NCBI GenBank assembly: GCA_023091735.1
Contig: JALKBU010000603.1
Span: 1 to 31,286, forward strand
Direction: 5' to 3'
From: Trichomonas tenax
Taxonomy: Eukaryota; Parabasalia; Trichomonadida; Trichomonadidae
Length of the DNA: 31,286 bases
A model generated the notes under the pieces. That model did not search any database. It was not told where the DNA came from and saw only the letters and a program-made list of their open reading frames with translations. Below, in pieces: positions 19,233 through 29,040 of this stretch (position 1 is its first letter; the number at the start of each line of letters is the position of its first letter). Position numbers and translations under genes: made by a program.

Positions 19233-20363
19233 TTATAAGTATGCTTCATCGATGAATGGAACTTTGTTGATGAGGAATGTGGTGGATGCATTAGAGACTT
19301 CACCTGACTTTGAGATGACGGAGTATTTGATTGCGTGGTATCCTGGTGTTGAAGGGAGTGTATTTATCTTTGTATTTGTATGGCTGTCCATCATCGTGTG
19401 TGATGATGAGACCTTCGCTTTATTCATCGATGTATCGATATATCTTTGCTTGTTCTTCAGTATTGATTGAACTCAATGAAATATCAATGTTGATGGCTTT
19501 GCCTGGATCGTTGCTACCTTCAAACGTATTAAGAATTGAGACTGTATAGCCAAGATATTTGATAAATGTGATTCGCGCTGCACCATGGCCGCTGTTGCCT
19601 TGGCGTGAGTTGCCGTTAACCTGAAAGATATTAGAATTACCTGCATAAGACTGTTTAGTAACACCTTCATATGAAATAACGCCGCCAATGTACCCTGAAC
19701 CACCACTGCCACCTCCTGATTGTGCATTATTATAGTATATTTTTCCTGTTTCTCCTTGTCCTGGTGAATATCGGTTTGTTTGATCAGAAGCAGTACCAAA
19801 TATGGAACTAGATTCATATGGAGAACCTGCTGTAATGCCATCTCCATAGCCAACGTTATATTTTTTATCATTGCCAACATAAAATCCACCCCCAACCACC
19901 CTGCAACAATTACACGATTGTTTAAGTTGTTTCCATTAACTCTGATGTCTGATGCACCACCTCCGCCTGAACCACCATCATCAGCAGTAGAATATGTTTG
20001 CTGTGGACTGTCACCACCACCATTGAATCCACCGCGAGCAATTCTTGATGATGGATTCGTTGGTTCTTCGCCCCTTCCACCAACATAAAAATAAGCAGTG
20101 GATGATTTATCGAGTTTCATGACACCGACGGAGTATCCTCCCATTCCCTGAGCAGGCCAATATCCACCACTTCCTTGTGCATTATAATAACATCCTCCTC
20201 CTTGGGCACCCCAAACTTCGAATTTGTAGTACCCGCTCGGTAATGTTGAGAAGTAGAATGTGCACGTGTGGTAATCTGTGCACGGATAGTTAAATGTTGC
20301 AACATTTCTTTGAACATTGACATTCAAGGTCCCAGAAGAATCACCAAGCTTCCATTCATTCAC
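19233..20363 (-). pseudogene. Glycine-rich (ALK/LTK-type GRD) surface-protein pseudogene
   Basis: The minus strand encodes a glycine-rich domain, FEVWGAQGGG ... GGYSVGVM ... FYVGGRGEEP ... GGFNGGGD ... GGGGASDIRVNG, which is the ALK/LTK-type fold seen in many trichomonad proteins. The frame begins without an ATG. It shifts near 19887-19903 in a G-rich stretch after RVIVAG, continues as GGGFYVGNDKKYNVGYGDG ... ARITFIKYLGYTVS, and meets TAA at 19420-19422. It shifts again near 19360-19372 and resumes as TLPSTPGYHAIKYSVISKSG up to TAA at 19233. It therefore has two frameshifts, one stop and no start. Intact relatives are thought to be cell-surface proteins, but their role is not established. The segment after the domain (ISKSG..SN..T) looks like the Ig-like part that follows in the family. 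Confidence 0.78.
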
Positions 20364-20772
20364 TGCAACACTTTATGAATGTTTTCATCTCTATTTCATG
20401 GGATATTTACAATCTCGAATGATCTCTAAGTGGTCATCAAAAAGACAAAGCCATTTCTCAAATATCACTATTTTGTTAGCATTTCTCATTAAGTATTTTC
20501 ATTACATTTGATATCAAAATTATAAAATATCGATATTATTTGGATTAGACTTAACCATGACAAAATCAAGCCAAACATGAACATAAACATCAACCCTTTC
20601 AGTCATTCAAAAAAGATATCGAAATATTTCAAATAAAATATCTTTTCTGGATGCTTGATTTGTGAATTTCCATTGAATAAATGCGAAGCAAGAGCAGTTA
20701 TTAAGTACACGATTCCAAAATAACAAAACAAATTTATTGAATAAAATATATTGAAAAGAAACGTATCAACAC
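20364..20772. other. Intergenic region
   Basis: About 410 bp between the broken 5' end of the glycine-rich pseudogene and the 3' end of the NEK gene. A minus-strand TCATAA (20378 to 20373) could be the relic initiator of the pseudogene. I see nothing else. Confidence 0.35.
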
Positions 20773-22170
20773 TTATACAGCATTAATACTTTCTTCCAGT
20801 AATATCAATCTCTGTATTAAGACAGCAGCTTTCTTATGTGACCTAAGAATTTCAAGAATCCATCTTCCAGCTTCTCCTCTTTTGATAGCATTATATGCAT
20901 TGAGTAATAATTCGGTTCCCAATAAGTGTTCCAAGTACATTCTCATCTGTTCGACGCCTTCAAGTGTTTTTTCTTGTGAAACAGCTTCGAATGTTGCTGA
21001 TTCGAACTCTTCGTCTGGTTTGTTCTGAGAAATGTTCTGTGTATCGATGTGATGGCTTCTTAGGCATGCCGGCAGGTTTGCTATTGCCTCCTCTTCCTTT
21101 ACTGCCCTTCTGTCGGCCTTAATCGCTTTCTTTTTTGTCATCGGATGTCCGGACTTTCTCATTCCAATTATTGGGTGATCTTTAGGCTTTGGAGCATTGA
21201 TTTGTACCTGCGATTCGTTGGTCTGAAGGTTTGTAACTATAAGAGAAAGGCCAATCTCCTGTTTTGGAGGAGCTTCGTGATTAATTTTCTTCGAAACAAA
21301 TTCTTTGGCCTTTTGCGGGCGTTTTTCTTTGATTTTCTCGTCAGACATACGATGTATAACAACTTGTGATACTTCTGATATTGGTAGAACTGGTTTTAAG
21401 AACGAAAGACTCAAAATCTGTGTGATTGTTGGTCTTCGACCAGGATTCTTCTGCAGCATTGAGTCAATAAGATTGGAAAGGTCTGAAGAGTATTCTCCAG
21501 GAATTGGAGGCTGCTCGGAGCGAAGAATCTTCATAATAATTCCTCCAATGCATTCTCCGCTAAAAGCAGGAACTAAAGTACACAACTCGTATAGAACGCA
21601 TCCCAGTGACCAAATATCTGTTTTAGCGTTGTATGGGACACCCTGGCAAATCTCTGGAGAGAGATAAAACGGACTTCCGACAACTGTCTCTGCAAACTCT
21701 CCTGTCTCTTCCAAACACTTTGCTGTACCGAAGTCTCCAATCTTCACGTTGCCATCTGCATCCAAAAATATGTTTTGTGATTTAATATCGCGATGAAGGA
21801 TTCTATGTGAATGAATATACTGCAATCCGAGACACATTTGTGCAAACCACGATATAATGGTGTATTCCGAGAAGTGAAGTCCATTGGCTTCCTTGATTTT
21901 GGACGCGATATCACCTTCAGCCGCGTATTCCATTACTGTGCACAAAACGTCGCCTTCAAGGAACGAATCGTAGAACCGTATGATGTTTGGATGCGATAAT
22001 TCACTCAATAGTCGCGATTCTTGAAGAGATTGTTCTTGAATAACGTCACTCTGTTGACTTAAGTCGACCTGCTTTATAACACGCAATTCCTGGGACTCCT
22101 TGTGTCGAACGAGAAGCGCTTGACCGAATGATCCTTCGCCAATACACTTAATAACTTCATAATCTTGCAT
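20773..22170 (-). CDS. NEK-family protein kinase
   Basis: A 465-residue serine/threonine kinase starting at ATG 22170. The kinase domain (about 4-260) has GEGSFG (11-16), the ATP-binding Lys33 in RVIKQVD, HRDIKSQNIFL (126-136), DFGTAK (146-151) and GSPFYLSPE (165-173). HRDIKxQNIFL and G(T/S)PxYLSPE are characteristic of NIMA-related kinases, which elsewhere act in mitosis, centrosomes and flagella. After a basic, variable linker (about 265-365) the C-terminus (about 385-465) has a compact helical block (LEGVEQMRMYLEHLLGTEL ... ILRSHKKAAVLIQRLILLEE). It resembles the conserved tail block of NEK1-type kinases, possibly for dimerisation; that is my inference. All catalytic residues are present. 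No TCATTA initiator is seen near the start. Confidence 0.9.
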   Translation of the reverse strand: MQDYEVIKCIGEGSFGQALLVRHKESQELRVIKQVDLSQQSDVIQEQSLQESRLLSELSHPNIIRFYDSFLEGDVLCTVMEYAAEGDIASKIKEANGLHFSEYTIISWFAQMCLGLQYIHSHRILHRDIKSQNIFLDADGNVKIGDFGTAKCLEETGEFAETVVGSPFYLSPEICQGVPYNAKTDIWSLGCVLYELCTLVPAFSGECIGGIIMKILRSEQPPIPGEYSSDLSNLIDSMLQKNPGRRPTITQILSLSFLKPVLPISEVSQVVIHRMSDEKIKEKRPQKAKEFVSKKINHEAPPKQEIGLSLIVTNLQTNESQVQINAPKPKDHPIIGMRKSGHPMTKKKAIKADRRAVKEEEAIANLPACLRSHHIDTQNISQNKPDEEFESATFEAVSQEKTLEGVEQMRMYLEHLLGTELLLNAYNAIKRGEAGRWILEILRSHKKAAVLIQRLILLEESINAV

Positions 22171-22902
22171 CGTAAGTTTAAAATTTTTTTACTTTTTTTT
22201 GGTCAACGAAAATTTTTCGAAAATTGGCATTTATGCGATATTTAGAGTCTAAAGAACAGAAAATTGGTGTCACGTTTTTCATAATTTCAAAAGTCCGAAA
22301 AACTCTTTTTCACATTTTGAAACCATTTAAAATACAACTAAAATCCCTTTCACCTACACATGCTCTACCTTTATGTCAATATAACATCAATTAAAAAGAG
22401 CAAATTTAAAACCATATTTTATCAATATCGATAACAGATCATTTTCTCAAACCAATATAATGAATGCAATGATTAAAACTAATTGCCTATATCGAAGTTT
22501 AGAAAACATTGATGGTTATAGAAATATATATCTTTTTACTTTATCATTGCTCTAATTCACTCGGATTTAAAACTTGCTGATATGCCTTTCGATTTACAAA
22601 ATGAATTTTTGATTTACCTTTGGCGAAAAAAAAATCATTTTATTTTTCGAATTTATAAAGTATATCCCGAAGAGTATTCTCCAGGAATGTATATGGATGT
22701 GCACGCAAAGCTATACATTGATGATATAGAATAAGAAACATTTTATTCGAGAGTAGTGATAACTGCCTTGGTAATTCAAGGTTTGTGAGGTATGTAAATA
22801 TTACAGTAAAGGAGAACGGTCTCAATATGGAAGAATTTTTTGGATAATATGAATTAACCTTGTTTTCATGGACTAACCTGATGAAATTTCGATTTGAATT
22901 GT

Positions 22903-22936
22903 ATGCCTAGGCATAATCTGGTGCATTTGGCCAAAT
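22903..22936. repeat. Pair of 12-bp perfect palindromes
   Basis: ATGCCTAGGCAT (22903-22914) and ATTTGGCCAAAT (22925-22936) are each perfect palindromes, 10 bp apart. They could be dyad protein-binding sites; nothing around them shows this. Confidence 0.5.
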
Positions 22937-23240
22937 CTAGATTAATATTGAAAAATTATAATCGAGTATTGTCCAAACTTTGCTAAGAGTAGCAGAATTT
23001 AGTAATACTCGTCCTGTAAAATGGATATAACTTGCGATACATGGCTTTTCACGTAGATTATTTCAATAATCAAATAAAATGTGAGTAAATCGATTGAACT
23101 AAGCATGTTTTTGGTATGTGTTTGCCATGCATTGTTTAATTCTGTAGTAAAGCTCGTCGATAAATTAAGTCAATAATTCATCAATGATATAAAATGCTAG
23201 CGTCAAGGTGCATGTAATGCCTGTGACATAGAGACCACAA

Positions 23241-23272
23241 AAACAGTACTCTTGGCCTAAGAGTAACTGTTT
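23241..23272. repeat. Hairpin-forming inverted repeat
   Basis: AAACAGTACTCTT (23241-23253) pairs with AAGAGTAACTGTTT (23259-23272) with one bulged base, around a GGCCT loop. Confidence 0.6.
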
Positions 23273-23743
23273 AAATTTCACCAAAATCCAAAATTAGTCG
23301 CAAAAGATGTAGAAAACATCAAAAATCCTGCGACATAATGATATCTGTGGCTCTGCATGTCACTGTTTTCGATGAAGAGGACACTGCTAACCTTGTTATG
23401 AATGCCATTTTATATCATAAATTTGAACTTCTATCTTTTTTTGTCATATTACCTTTAAAACTTAGTATATAGGCTAAGAACGCATAATAACCCTTAACAA
23501 TCGTTTTGTTTTTCCGAAATTTGATATTTATTTGGCAATTTTTTGGATTTTAAATAAAATCTCAGATAATTTTTGTCGATTTTTATAGACAAAATCTTCG
23601 TTTCTAGACTTCTATAGTTAAAATCCAGTTGAAGTTTTTATAAAAATAAGCTCTAATACACTAACAGGATCAAATGGTGAAGGAAATGCAAAAATGCAAA
23701 ACTTTACTAAAAATGTATTTTTCGAAAGATAGGTGTAAAAAAG

Positions 23744-24247
23744 ATGCTTCATAGTAAAGTCCCAAAAATCGAATTTCCGCGATCTTCCAAGGAGGAAGTA
23801 CCCTTTTTTGGGTGGGATCCAGCGTTAGAGGCATTGCTCAGTACACCTATCAATAGAGATTTAACAACTCCTAAAATTAATTGGAAGCCATCTACCGCGT
23901 TAAGTAAGTCCAAACTCATTGAAAAGCCGTCGAGAAGACCGGGCACTTGCCCTGTCACTCCGAAAATGCATGTAGAAGAAAATTCAGATTTGCGGTCGCG
24001 TGAAATAATGATTCACAAAATGATCACATCGCCGCTATCGCCCAGGAAGGCTACGAGAGTCCCAGCTCATAGAAAACAGCATCAGCCAAAGAACCAATCA
24101 ACCATAGAAAATATTATGTACCAAAGGTCGACCAAATCTGTCCCAGTGCAAGATTTCTCGACCAAGAAGGTTGAGAAGCAGTCTTTGGTTCGACAATTTT
24201 CGATTCCAATTAGACGAGGAGTCAAAACTCCAAATCCATTCAGCTAA
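23744..24247 (+). CDS. Small basic S/T-P-rich protein of unknown function
   Basis: A 167-residue hypothetical protein starting at ATG 23744. I do not recognise a domain. It is strongly basic and rich in Lys, Arg, Ser and Pro. It carries several Ser/Thr-Pro sites (STPINR, TTPKIN, CPVTPK, SPLSPRK, KTPNPFS), which are typical targets of proline-directed kinases such as CDKs. Low hydrophobicity and no predicted fold suggest an intrinsically disordered nuclear or cytoskeletal protein. The long uninterrupted frame of higher GC than its flanks supports a real gene. No initiator element is clear upstream. Confidence 0.6.
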   Translation: MLHSKVPKIEFPRSSKEEVPFFGWDPALEALLSTPINRDLTTPKINWKPSTALSKSKLIEKPSRRPGTCPVTPKMHVEENSDLRSREIMIHKMITSPLSPRKATRVPAHRKQHQPKNQSTIENIMYQRSTKSVPVQDFSTKKVEKQSLVRQFSIPIRRGVKTPNPFS

Positions 24248-25019
24248 TTTACTAGAGTAATCTCAGCTTATGCTGATGTGTGTTATGTTTATGTGTATAT
24301 AATCTTGTTTTGTGTTATTTTATAAATTGTTTGTTTGGTATTTTTTATGAGAAAAACGTCGAAGTTTTTAAAATCGTACCTTTATTTATAAACAAATAAT
24401 ATCTATACTATATAAAAAAAAAAAGGGGGGGGGGGAAGAACTCTTTTTTCTCAAAACACTTTGGCTTGATAATTTGGGGATAGATTCTATAGGCCTATAG
24501 GAACAATATATCTATGGAGTGCAAGGAAATCCAATTTTGCAATTTCGAGATATGATGCTATGAAATCTCTTGAATTTTGATAACCTTATTTTAACGGACA
24601 GTTTTCGCAGCAGTTGAACATTGAACAATGAATGTTGGTTTGTTGCAATGAGCAGTACAACTAACTGTATTAGAGGCAAAATACATTCAGTGAATAAATT
24701 AGTCTCAATTACTTATATTTCACAAAGATAATTAGCTCACAAAACTAACTTCGTTTAAACACTTGAGCTTATTCGCCAATATATTTATTAGTGCTGAGAA
24801 AATCATTTGACATTCAGAAACAATCAGTTTTCCAATATACTTTTTATAATGAATATTGCAATATTTAAACTTAAGCAGTCTAATACATATCAATCATCTA
24901 AATTTGATCTGTTTAAGGTATATGTTGTAGCAAAAGCGGTAATTGTCTATATTTAAACTAATTTAAATTTTCGATTTCTGAAATTTTGCTTAGGCTTCTT
25001 TGTTTTCATCGAATTGCTG
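24248..25019. other. Intergenic region
   Basis: About 770 bp without a gene. It holds the A11G11 tract (listed separately) and otherwise AT-rich sequence up to the TA that flanks the next MITE-like element. Confidence 0.4.
24414..24435 (+). repeat. A11G11 homopolymer junction
   Basis: Eleven A (24414-24424) are followed directly by eleven G (24425-24435). Long G runs are rare in such AT-rich DNA. The count may be affected by sequencing error. Confidence 0.9.
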
Positions 25020-25232
25020 TATCACAAAAAAGGGGAAGTGAGGTGAAATGAAAGTAACACATTACATGTCAGATTCCAGATATTTTGACATGTAAAGGAT
25101 CAAAATATAATTTTTCATATAGGAAATAGATATAGTGTTATTTGATAGTAAGCATCTAAAGAAATATGGAATATTAGATCTGGTTATGGATAATTATACG
25201 GAAAAATAGATTTTATTCAATATTTTTTTTTT

Positions 25233-25310
25233 TGCTCAGTCTCTCTCTCACAGTGTGGTGACTCACCACAATATGTAAAATTACATTGTGTGCATGAGAG
25301 AGACTGAGCA
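25233..25310. repeat. Nested hairpin within the 25-kb MITE
   Basis: TGCTCAGTCTCTCTC at 25233 on pairs with GAGAGAGACTGAGCA ending at 25310. The loop holds a second perfect hairpin, GTGGTGA-C-TCACCAC (25255-25269), and a third small one, TGTAA..TTACA (25274-25285). The whole forms a clover-like stem with side stems. Confidence 0.75.
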
Positions 25311-25354
25311 CACTAACTAAGGGCTCCACAAAATGGAACTCTGTGTTAAGTTTT

Positions 25355-25425
25355 GTTCGAGAGGCTGATAAGATGTGCTTCAAGGCTGAAGGGACCCTGA
25401 AGCACATCTTGTCAGCCTCTCGAAC
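25355..25425. repeat. 28-bp-arm hairpin within the 25-kb MITE
   Basis: The arms 25355-25382 and 25398-25425 pair over 28 positions with one mismatch around a 15-nt loop. The outer part reads GTTCGAGAGGCTGA...TCAGCCTCTCGAAC. This is one of the strongest foldback structures in the window. It also creates short mirror-image open frames on the two strands, which are not genes. Confidence 0.85.
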
Positions 25426-25504
25426 CTTCTTGTTTCTATTTTCAAGTCTCCACTTTACATGTCAGAACCACATCACTTCACCTCACTTTCCCATTTTCGT
25501 GATA

Positions 25505-26213
25505 GGACAGAATAAAACAAAATTTATATCAAAACTAATTTTGGAGTAAGAAAAATTTTGAATTTTATTCTTAAGATATTTTCAAAAAACTCACATGAAT
25601 GGAAAATATATAGACGAATGGTAGATTATTGGAAGTATATAAATGATGATTCTATTGAGAGAAAAATATAAGTAAATTTTAGTAACTCTCCAAATACAAA
25701 TATAATCAAATAGTATTAATGGATGCATCCTGTCTAGTATACGTGTGATATCAAATGCAGGGGTTGTAAAAATTATTTTGCATTTCCAGATTGTATCTCG
25801 AAAAATTAAAATTGTAATCTACAAAGCTTAGGACGTTTGCAATATGCGGGGTGTTTGCGATCTGAGGGATTAAGCAAATCTTAAAGTTATTTATAAATTT
25901 TGAAGGTCTAAAAATTGCATTTTTTTGACCCCCTTTTGAAGGCGGCAATCATAGTATGTTGCTGATGTACCTCTTCTTAAGACGTGGCGCTATGCTCTGA
26001 CAAGATTGATTTTAATTTAGAAATTTGTAGATCATGACAAATTTTTTAGAGTCATAGTGTATTCTATCATATGGAGGCAGTACTGATGCATATATATATC
26101 GAGCTTTGCAGAAGAGTGTGAAAAGCAGTGTCTCTCTCTCCATGTAGTTTTATATGGCCGACAAACCAAAAAGTGAAGTTCCCCCCTTTTACTATTTAAT
26201 ATTGCTAAGGTTC
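25505..26213. other. Intergenic region
   Basis: About 710 bp between the MITE-like element and the 3' end of the small acidic-protein gene. No start-codon frame of note, no repeat and no RNA gene was recognised. Confidence 0.4.
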
Positions 26214-26561
26214 TTAAGCAAGAATCTCATTATACATAAAGTTCTCAACAAACGAGCCCACAAATGGAACTGTTGTTGAAGAGAACATATATTCGAAGTC
26301 TGTATCGTCAGCGAAGTCAATCTCTTCTTGTTTATCGATGGATTGGTCTTGCTGGTTTGTCAAGTCTGTGTCTTCATAGTCCATGGCGTCGTCGTATGAC
26401 ATCCTTGGAGCAGGCTTGTTAATAGTCTCCTTCTGAGAGACTGTTTTAGATAAGTCAGCAGCTCGTTGGGACATTAAAAAAATCTTAAATAATTGAGGCC
26501 TATGGTCTAATAAATTCCTTTGAAAAAAATCTTTCAATACTTGTTTAATTTGGCCTGGCAT
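26214..26561 (-). CDS. Small acidic protein of unknown function
   Basis: A 115-residue hypothetical protein. I choose ATG 26561 (MPGQIKQVLKDFF); the frame is open further upstream only to a GTG. A TCATAT initiator-like site lies about 23 nt upstream. The N-terminal half is basic and helical (VLKDFFQRNLLDHRPQLFKIFLMSQ). The C-terminal half is strongly acidic (DDAMDYEDTDL, DKQEEIDFADDTDFEYMF). I recognise no domain. The contrast between the halves and the initiator support a real short gene. A remnant of a longer protein is the alternative. Confidence 0.5.
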   Translation of the reverse strand: MPGQIKQVLKDFFQRNLLDHRPQLFKIFLMSQRAADLSKTVSQKETINKPAPRMSYDDAMDYEDTDLTNQQDQSIDKQEEIDFADDTDFEYMFSSTTVPFVGSFVENFMYNEILA

Positions 26562-26580
26562 CTTTATCTTGTTTTCATAA

Positions 26581-26586
26581 ATATGA
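26581..26586 (-). promoter_or_regulatory. Initiator-like element (TCATAT) of the small acidic-protein gene
   Basis: Minus-strand TCATAT (26586 to 26581) fits TCA(+1)PyW, with the predicted start base at 26584, 23 nt before ATG 26561. The match is weaker than the TCATTA sites. Confidence 0.4.
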
Positions 26587-26609
26587 TTTTTAAATTTAAG
26601 CCAGGGCAC

Positions 26610-28067
26610 GTTAAATTTTGTGATTCAATCAAATTATCTATTGAAACAAATTATTATTTGAAATATGGCTTCTCTATGAGAAGCAGTGTCAGTCTTATTC
26701 AAAAACTTCGAAAGACATAAAATAACATTCAATTTATTTATTTATTTTTTTTTTCATTTTTATCAAAAATGGACTTAATGACACTGATAACCCCATTTAT
26801 CCCGTTTATCAATTAATTAATACTCGTTGTCATTTTCTCTTCTCAAAAGTATAAGATATACAAAAAATTTTATTGCTTAATCATGCTACATATACATAAT
26901 AAACTATTTTCTACATATACATTCAAAACATTTTTATTGCAGAATATTATACTATAGATAGACTTAATCAAGAAAGTTTTATTTACGATATTGCATTTCA
27001 AAAAACTTGAACTTTTAACGATCTTTAATTGATCACATCACTTTTATTGTTTTTTTCGACACTTTTCGGGACTTAAAACATAATCTTGTAAACAGTGTCT
27101 GCCCCTCCTTAACAAATAAACTTTAAATTTGGATTAGACACATTATAATACACATTCCAAAAACTTTTTGGGGATCGTAAATTGCTCTCAATATCCAAAC
27201 AGACTTCCACAAAAATATAATCAAAATACAACGTTTTATTTTGTTAAAATCTATTTCTATATATACATATAAACATATTCAGCAACATTTGTAAATGTAT
27301 CAAAATTTGCCGACAGGGTTTTTTAATTTGTGTCTTGATGCTTTTTATTTATCTATCATCTGTTTTAGTTAATTTAGAGTTTATTTTCCGCTACAAAAAT
27401 TTTATATTTTCTAAGGATCTCTTTAACATGATTTATGGCATTTCTATTGTCTGTAGATCCAAAATATCACTTTAAAATGTAACCAAGTCCAATATTGATT
27501 AATTCCTTAATTGTAATCTTATGCATTTACGATCAGTTCCCTCTGCGATCGTCTAATCACAGCCTGGTTTAGTCAGAATTCATGACAACAGTGATCCATT
27601 ACCGGTCTTTTTCTCCTTAATCTCAATAAATTTTCATCGATCTCAAGGATTTCTGACCAATTCTATGTTCAAACGATTTTATACACAGTGATTCGCATAT
27701 ATCTTAAAGGTAAAAGAGGAATTGACAGTTTGTATCCAGCTTTACAGTTTGGTCGATTTGATCGCCTTGTTGTTCGACAATTTCGAGTTCATAGTTCGCC
27801 TAATTGAGCCTCGCTGATGGTGTTCGCAGCTGTTATTCATTCGAAATCAGTTTTCTTTACTGTTTATTACACCTCAATGACACGTAAAATGGGAAATTGC
27901 CATGTAAATTGTACATCATTTGGGGAACTTCAAAGCATCTCAATAACACTTGCAGCTGCTTATATCCATATACGCTTTCTTATTTCGGATTAGAGAAACT
28001 GTATCTTATAAGGTGTTGTTGCTGTGATTTTGTTAGAACCTTTTTCATAAAGGATATATATGTGTTT
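26610..28067. other. Long non-coding AT-rich stretch
   Basis: About 1.46 kb in which I recognise no gene. The words TGACACGTAA and TTGCCATGTAAATTG occur together near 27879-27911 and again near 28172-28234 in the same orientation. This suggests a diverged direct duplication or element boundary. Confidence 0.35.
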
Positions 28068-28421
28068 TCATGCAAATAATAATACAACCGCTTTAGTAGA
28101 TAACATATATGACGAAATATGAACAATTACAATGACTGTGATGACATCCATCTTCGAATTCGAATCACCCATGACACGTAATTTGTAAAGTATCAGATTC
28201 TTCTTCTCAATTTCCTGATTTGCCATGTAAATTGGCAAATTCTTTTTGAGTATTTGTGTTTTGTTTTTCATAAGTATTGGCAATATAAATTTGATATGAT
28301 TATTCTTGTAAATAAAAGTCATCAAAATGCGCTTCATTCCAGTAAAACATTTTGATGCCACTTCTTGTTCAATGAAAGAGAACACATCTATAAGATTTGT
28401 GTGCTTTATTACCTTCAGCAT
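28068..28421 (-). CDS. Doubtful small open frame
   Basis: A 117-codon frame from ATG 28421 with a lysine- and isoleucine-rich middle (KRILMTFIYKNNHIKFILPILMKNK) and a hydrophobic end (MDVITVIVIVHISSYML). I see no domain, initiator or composition shift. It may be a remnant or chance openness in AT-rich DNA. Confidence 0.2.
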   Translation of the reverse strand: MLKVIKHTNLIDVFSFIEQEVASKCFTGMKRILMTFIYKNNHIKFILPILMKNKTQILKKNLPIYMANQEIEKKNLILYKLRVMGDSNSKMDVITVIVIVHISSYMLSTKAVVLLFA

Positions 28422-28553
28422 GTGTAAAATTTATTATTGAACTGGACAAAGGGACATAATTATCAGAGCCAGTTTCTTTTCTAACATCATTTCATCCTAA
28501 ATTGTTTATAAATATAAATGTACAATCAAGGACTCATATTTTATGGGGATACT
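28422..28553. other. Short intergenic gap
   Basis: Nothing recognised. Confidence 0.3.
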
Positions 28554-29040
28554 CTATAGACAATAGGGATGCTTTGTTTTAGAGGATTCGTCGAAATACG
28601 AATCGTGGTGTTCGAGAGATTTTGAGAATCCAAAGTGACGGTTTTCCCCAATGGAGGCCTCGAGCACCAGAGCTCCACAGTTAGACTTCCAAAAGATGTC
28701 TGTTGTGGCGTTATGTTCCCATATGTTTGTTTGGCTTAAATATTGAGAATCTTGGATTTTTATTAGACTTTGATATTTTCCAAGAAATAATTTTTCGTCT
28801 TTTAGTTAAAATAGCATATGGTATTTGTCTGCAATGTGTGTAAATCAGAGGCATCACAGCTTTTAATCTATTTCCATCCTGAGTTCATCTTTTAAGCGAT
28901 TCCAATATATTTCCAAAGCTTCTGTCATCAATCAAATATTCTGTAGATTTGCTATCGATGTAGCATGAAATTGAGCCATAAATTCTAAATAAATTTTGTT
29001 CCAAATTTATATCTGAGGAATTGATGATAAATAACTTGGA
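28554..29040 (-). pseudogene. Decayed protein-coding gene of unknown family
   Basis: Reading the minus strand from 29040, an open frame (SKLFIINSSDINLEQNLFRI, then YGSISCYIDSKSTEYLIDD, then SFGNILESLKR) meets TGA at 28885-28887. It continues in frame (TQDGNRLKAVMPLIYTHCRQ, then IPYAILTK) to about 28800. One frame over it goes on without a gap in sense (DEKLFLGKYQSLIKIQDSQY, then TNIWEHNATTDIFWKSNCGA, then NRHFGFSKSLEHHDSYFDES) to TAG at 28554. The polar, Cys/Trp/His-containing composition and higher GC differ from the AT-rich flanks and look like real protein. Each piece lacks an ATG or is short, so simple gene finding would miss it. I do not know the family. Confidence 0.5.

Larger units (their letters stand above)
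22171..23743. other. Long intergenic region between divergent genes
   Basis: About 1.57 kb of AT-rich DNA between the NEK gene and the small basic-protein gene. No convincing coding frame. It contains two 12-bp perfect palindromes (22903-22914 and 22925-22936) and a hairpin (23241-23272), listed separately. Confidence 0.4.
25020..25504. mobile_element. Putative Tc1/mariner-type MITE with TA flanks and internal hairpins
   Basis: The outer 31 bp, counted inward from the flanking TA at 25020-25021 and 25503-25504, are inverted repeats matching at 27 of 31 positions. They share TATCAC and the core AAGTGAGGTGAA. TA at both edges fits a TA target duplication, giving an element of 25022-25502 (481 bp). 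Just inside each end lies TTACATGTCAGA (near 25052 and 25455), and a reversed copy TGACATGTAA lies near 25087. There is no credible gene inside. Two large hairpins fill the middle. The family assignment rests on the TA flank alone. Confidence 0.65.

Noticed and set aside
19106..19303. Small minus-strand frame at the end of the glycine-rich pseudogene
   Set aside because: It overlaps the pseudogene end in another frame and has no recognisable content.
25213..25549. Overlapping open frames on both strands encoding mirror-like peptides
   Set aside because: They arise because the region is a 28-bp-arm hairpin; both strands read nearly the same sequence. No protein features.
25751..25948. A 65-codon minus-strand frame
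   Set aside because: It has no ATG (starts at TTG), low-complexity composition and no supporting signal.
27540..27840. GC-richer patch considered as a tRNA or other RNA gene
   Set aside because: No cloverleaf with correctly spaced D and T arms could be drawn; GTTCG-like words are isolated.
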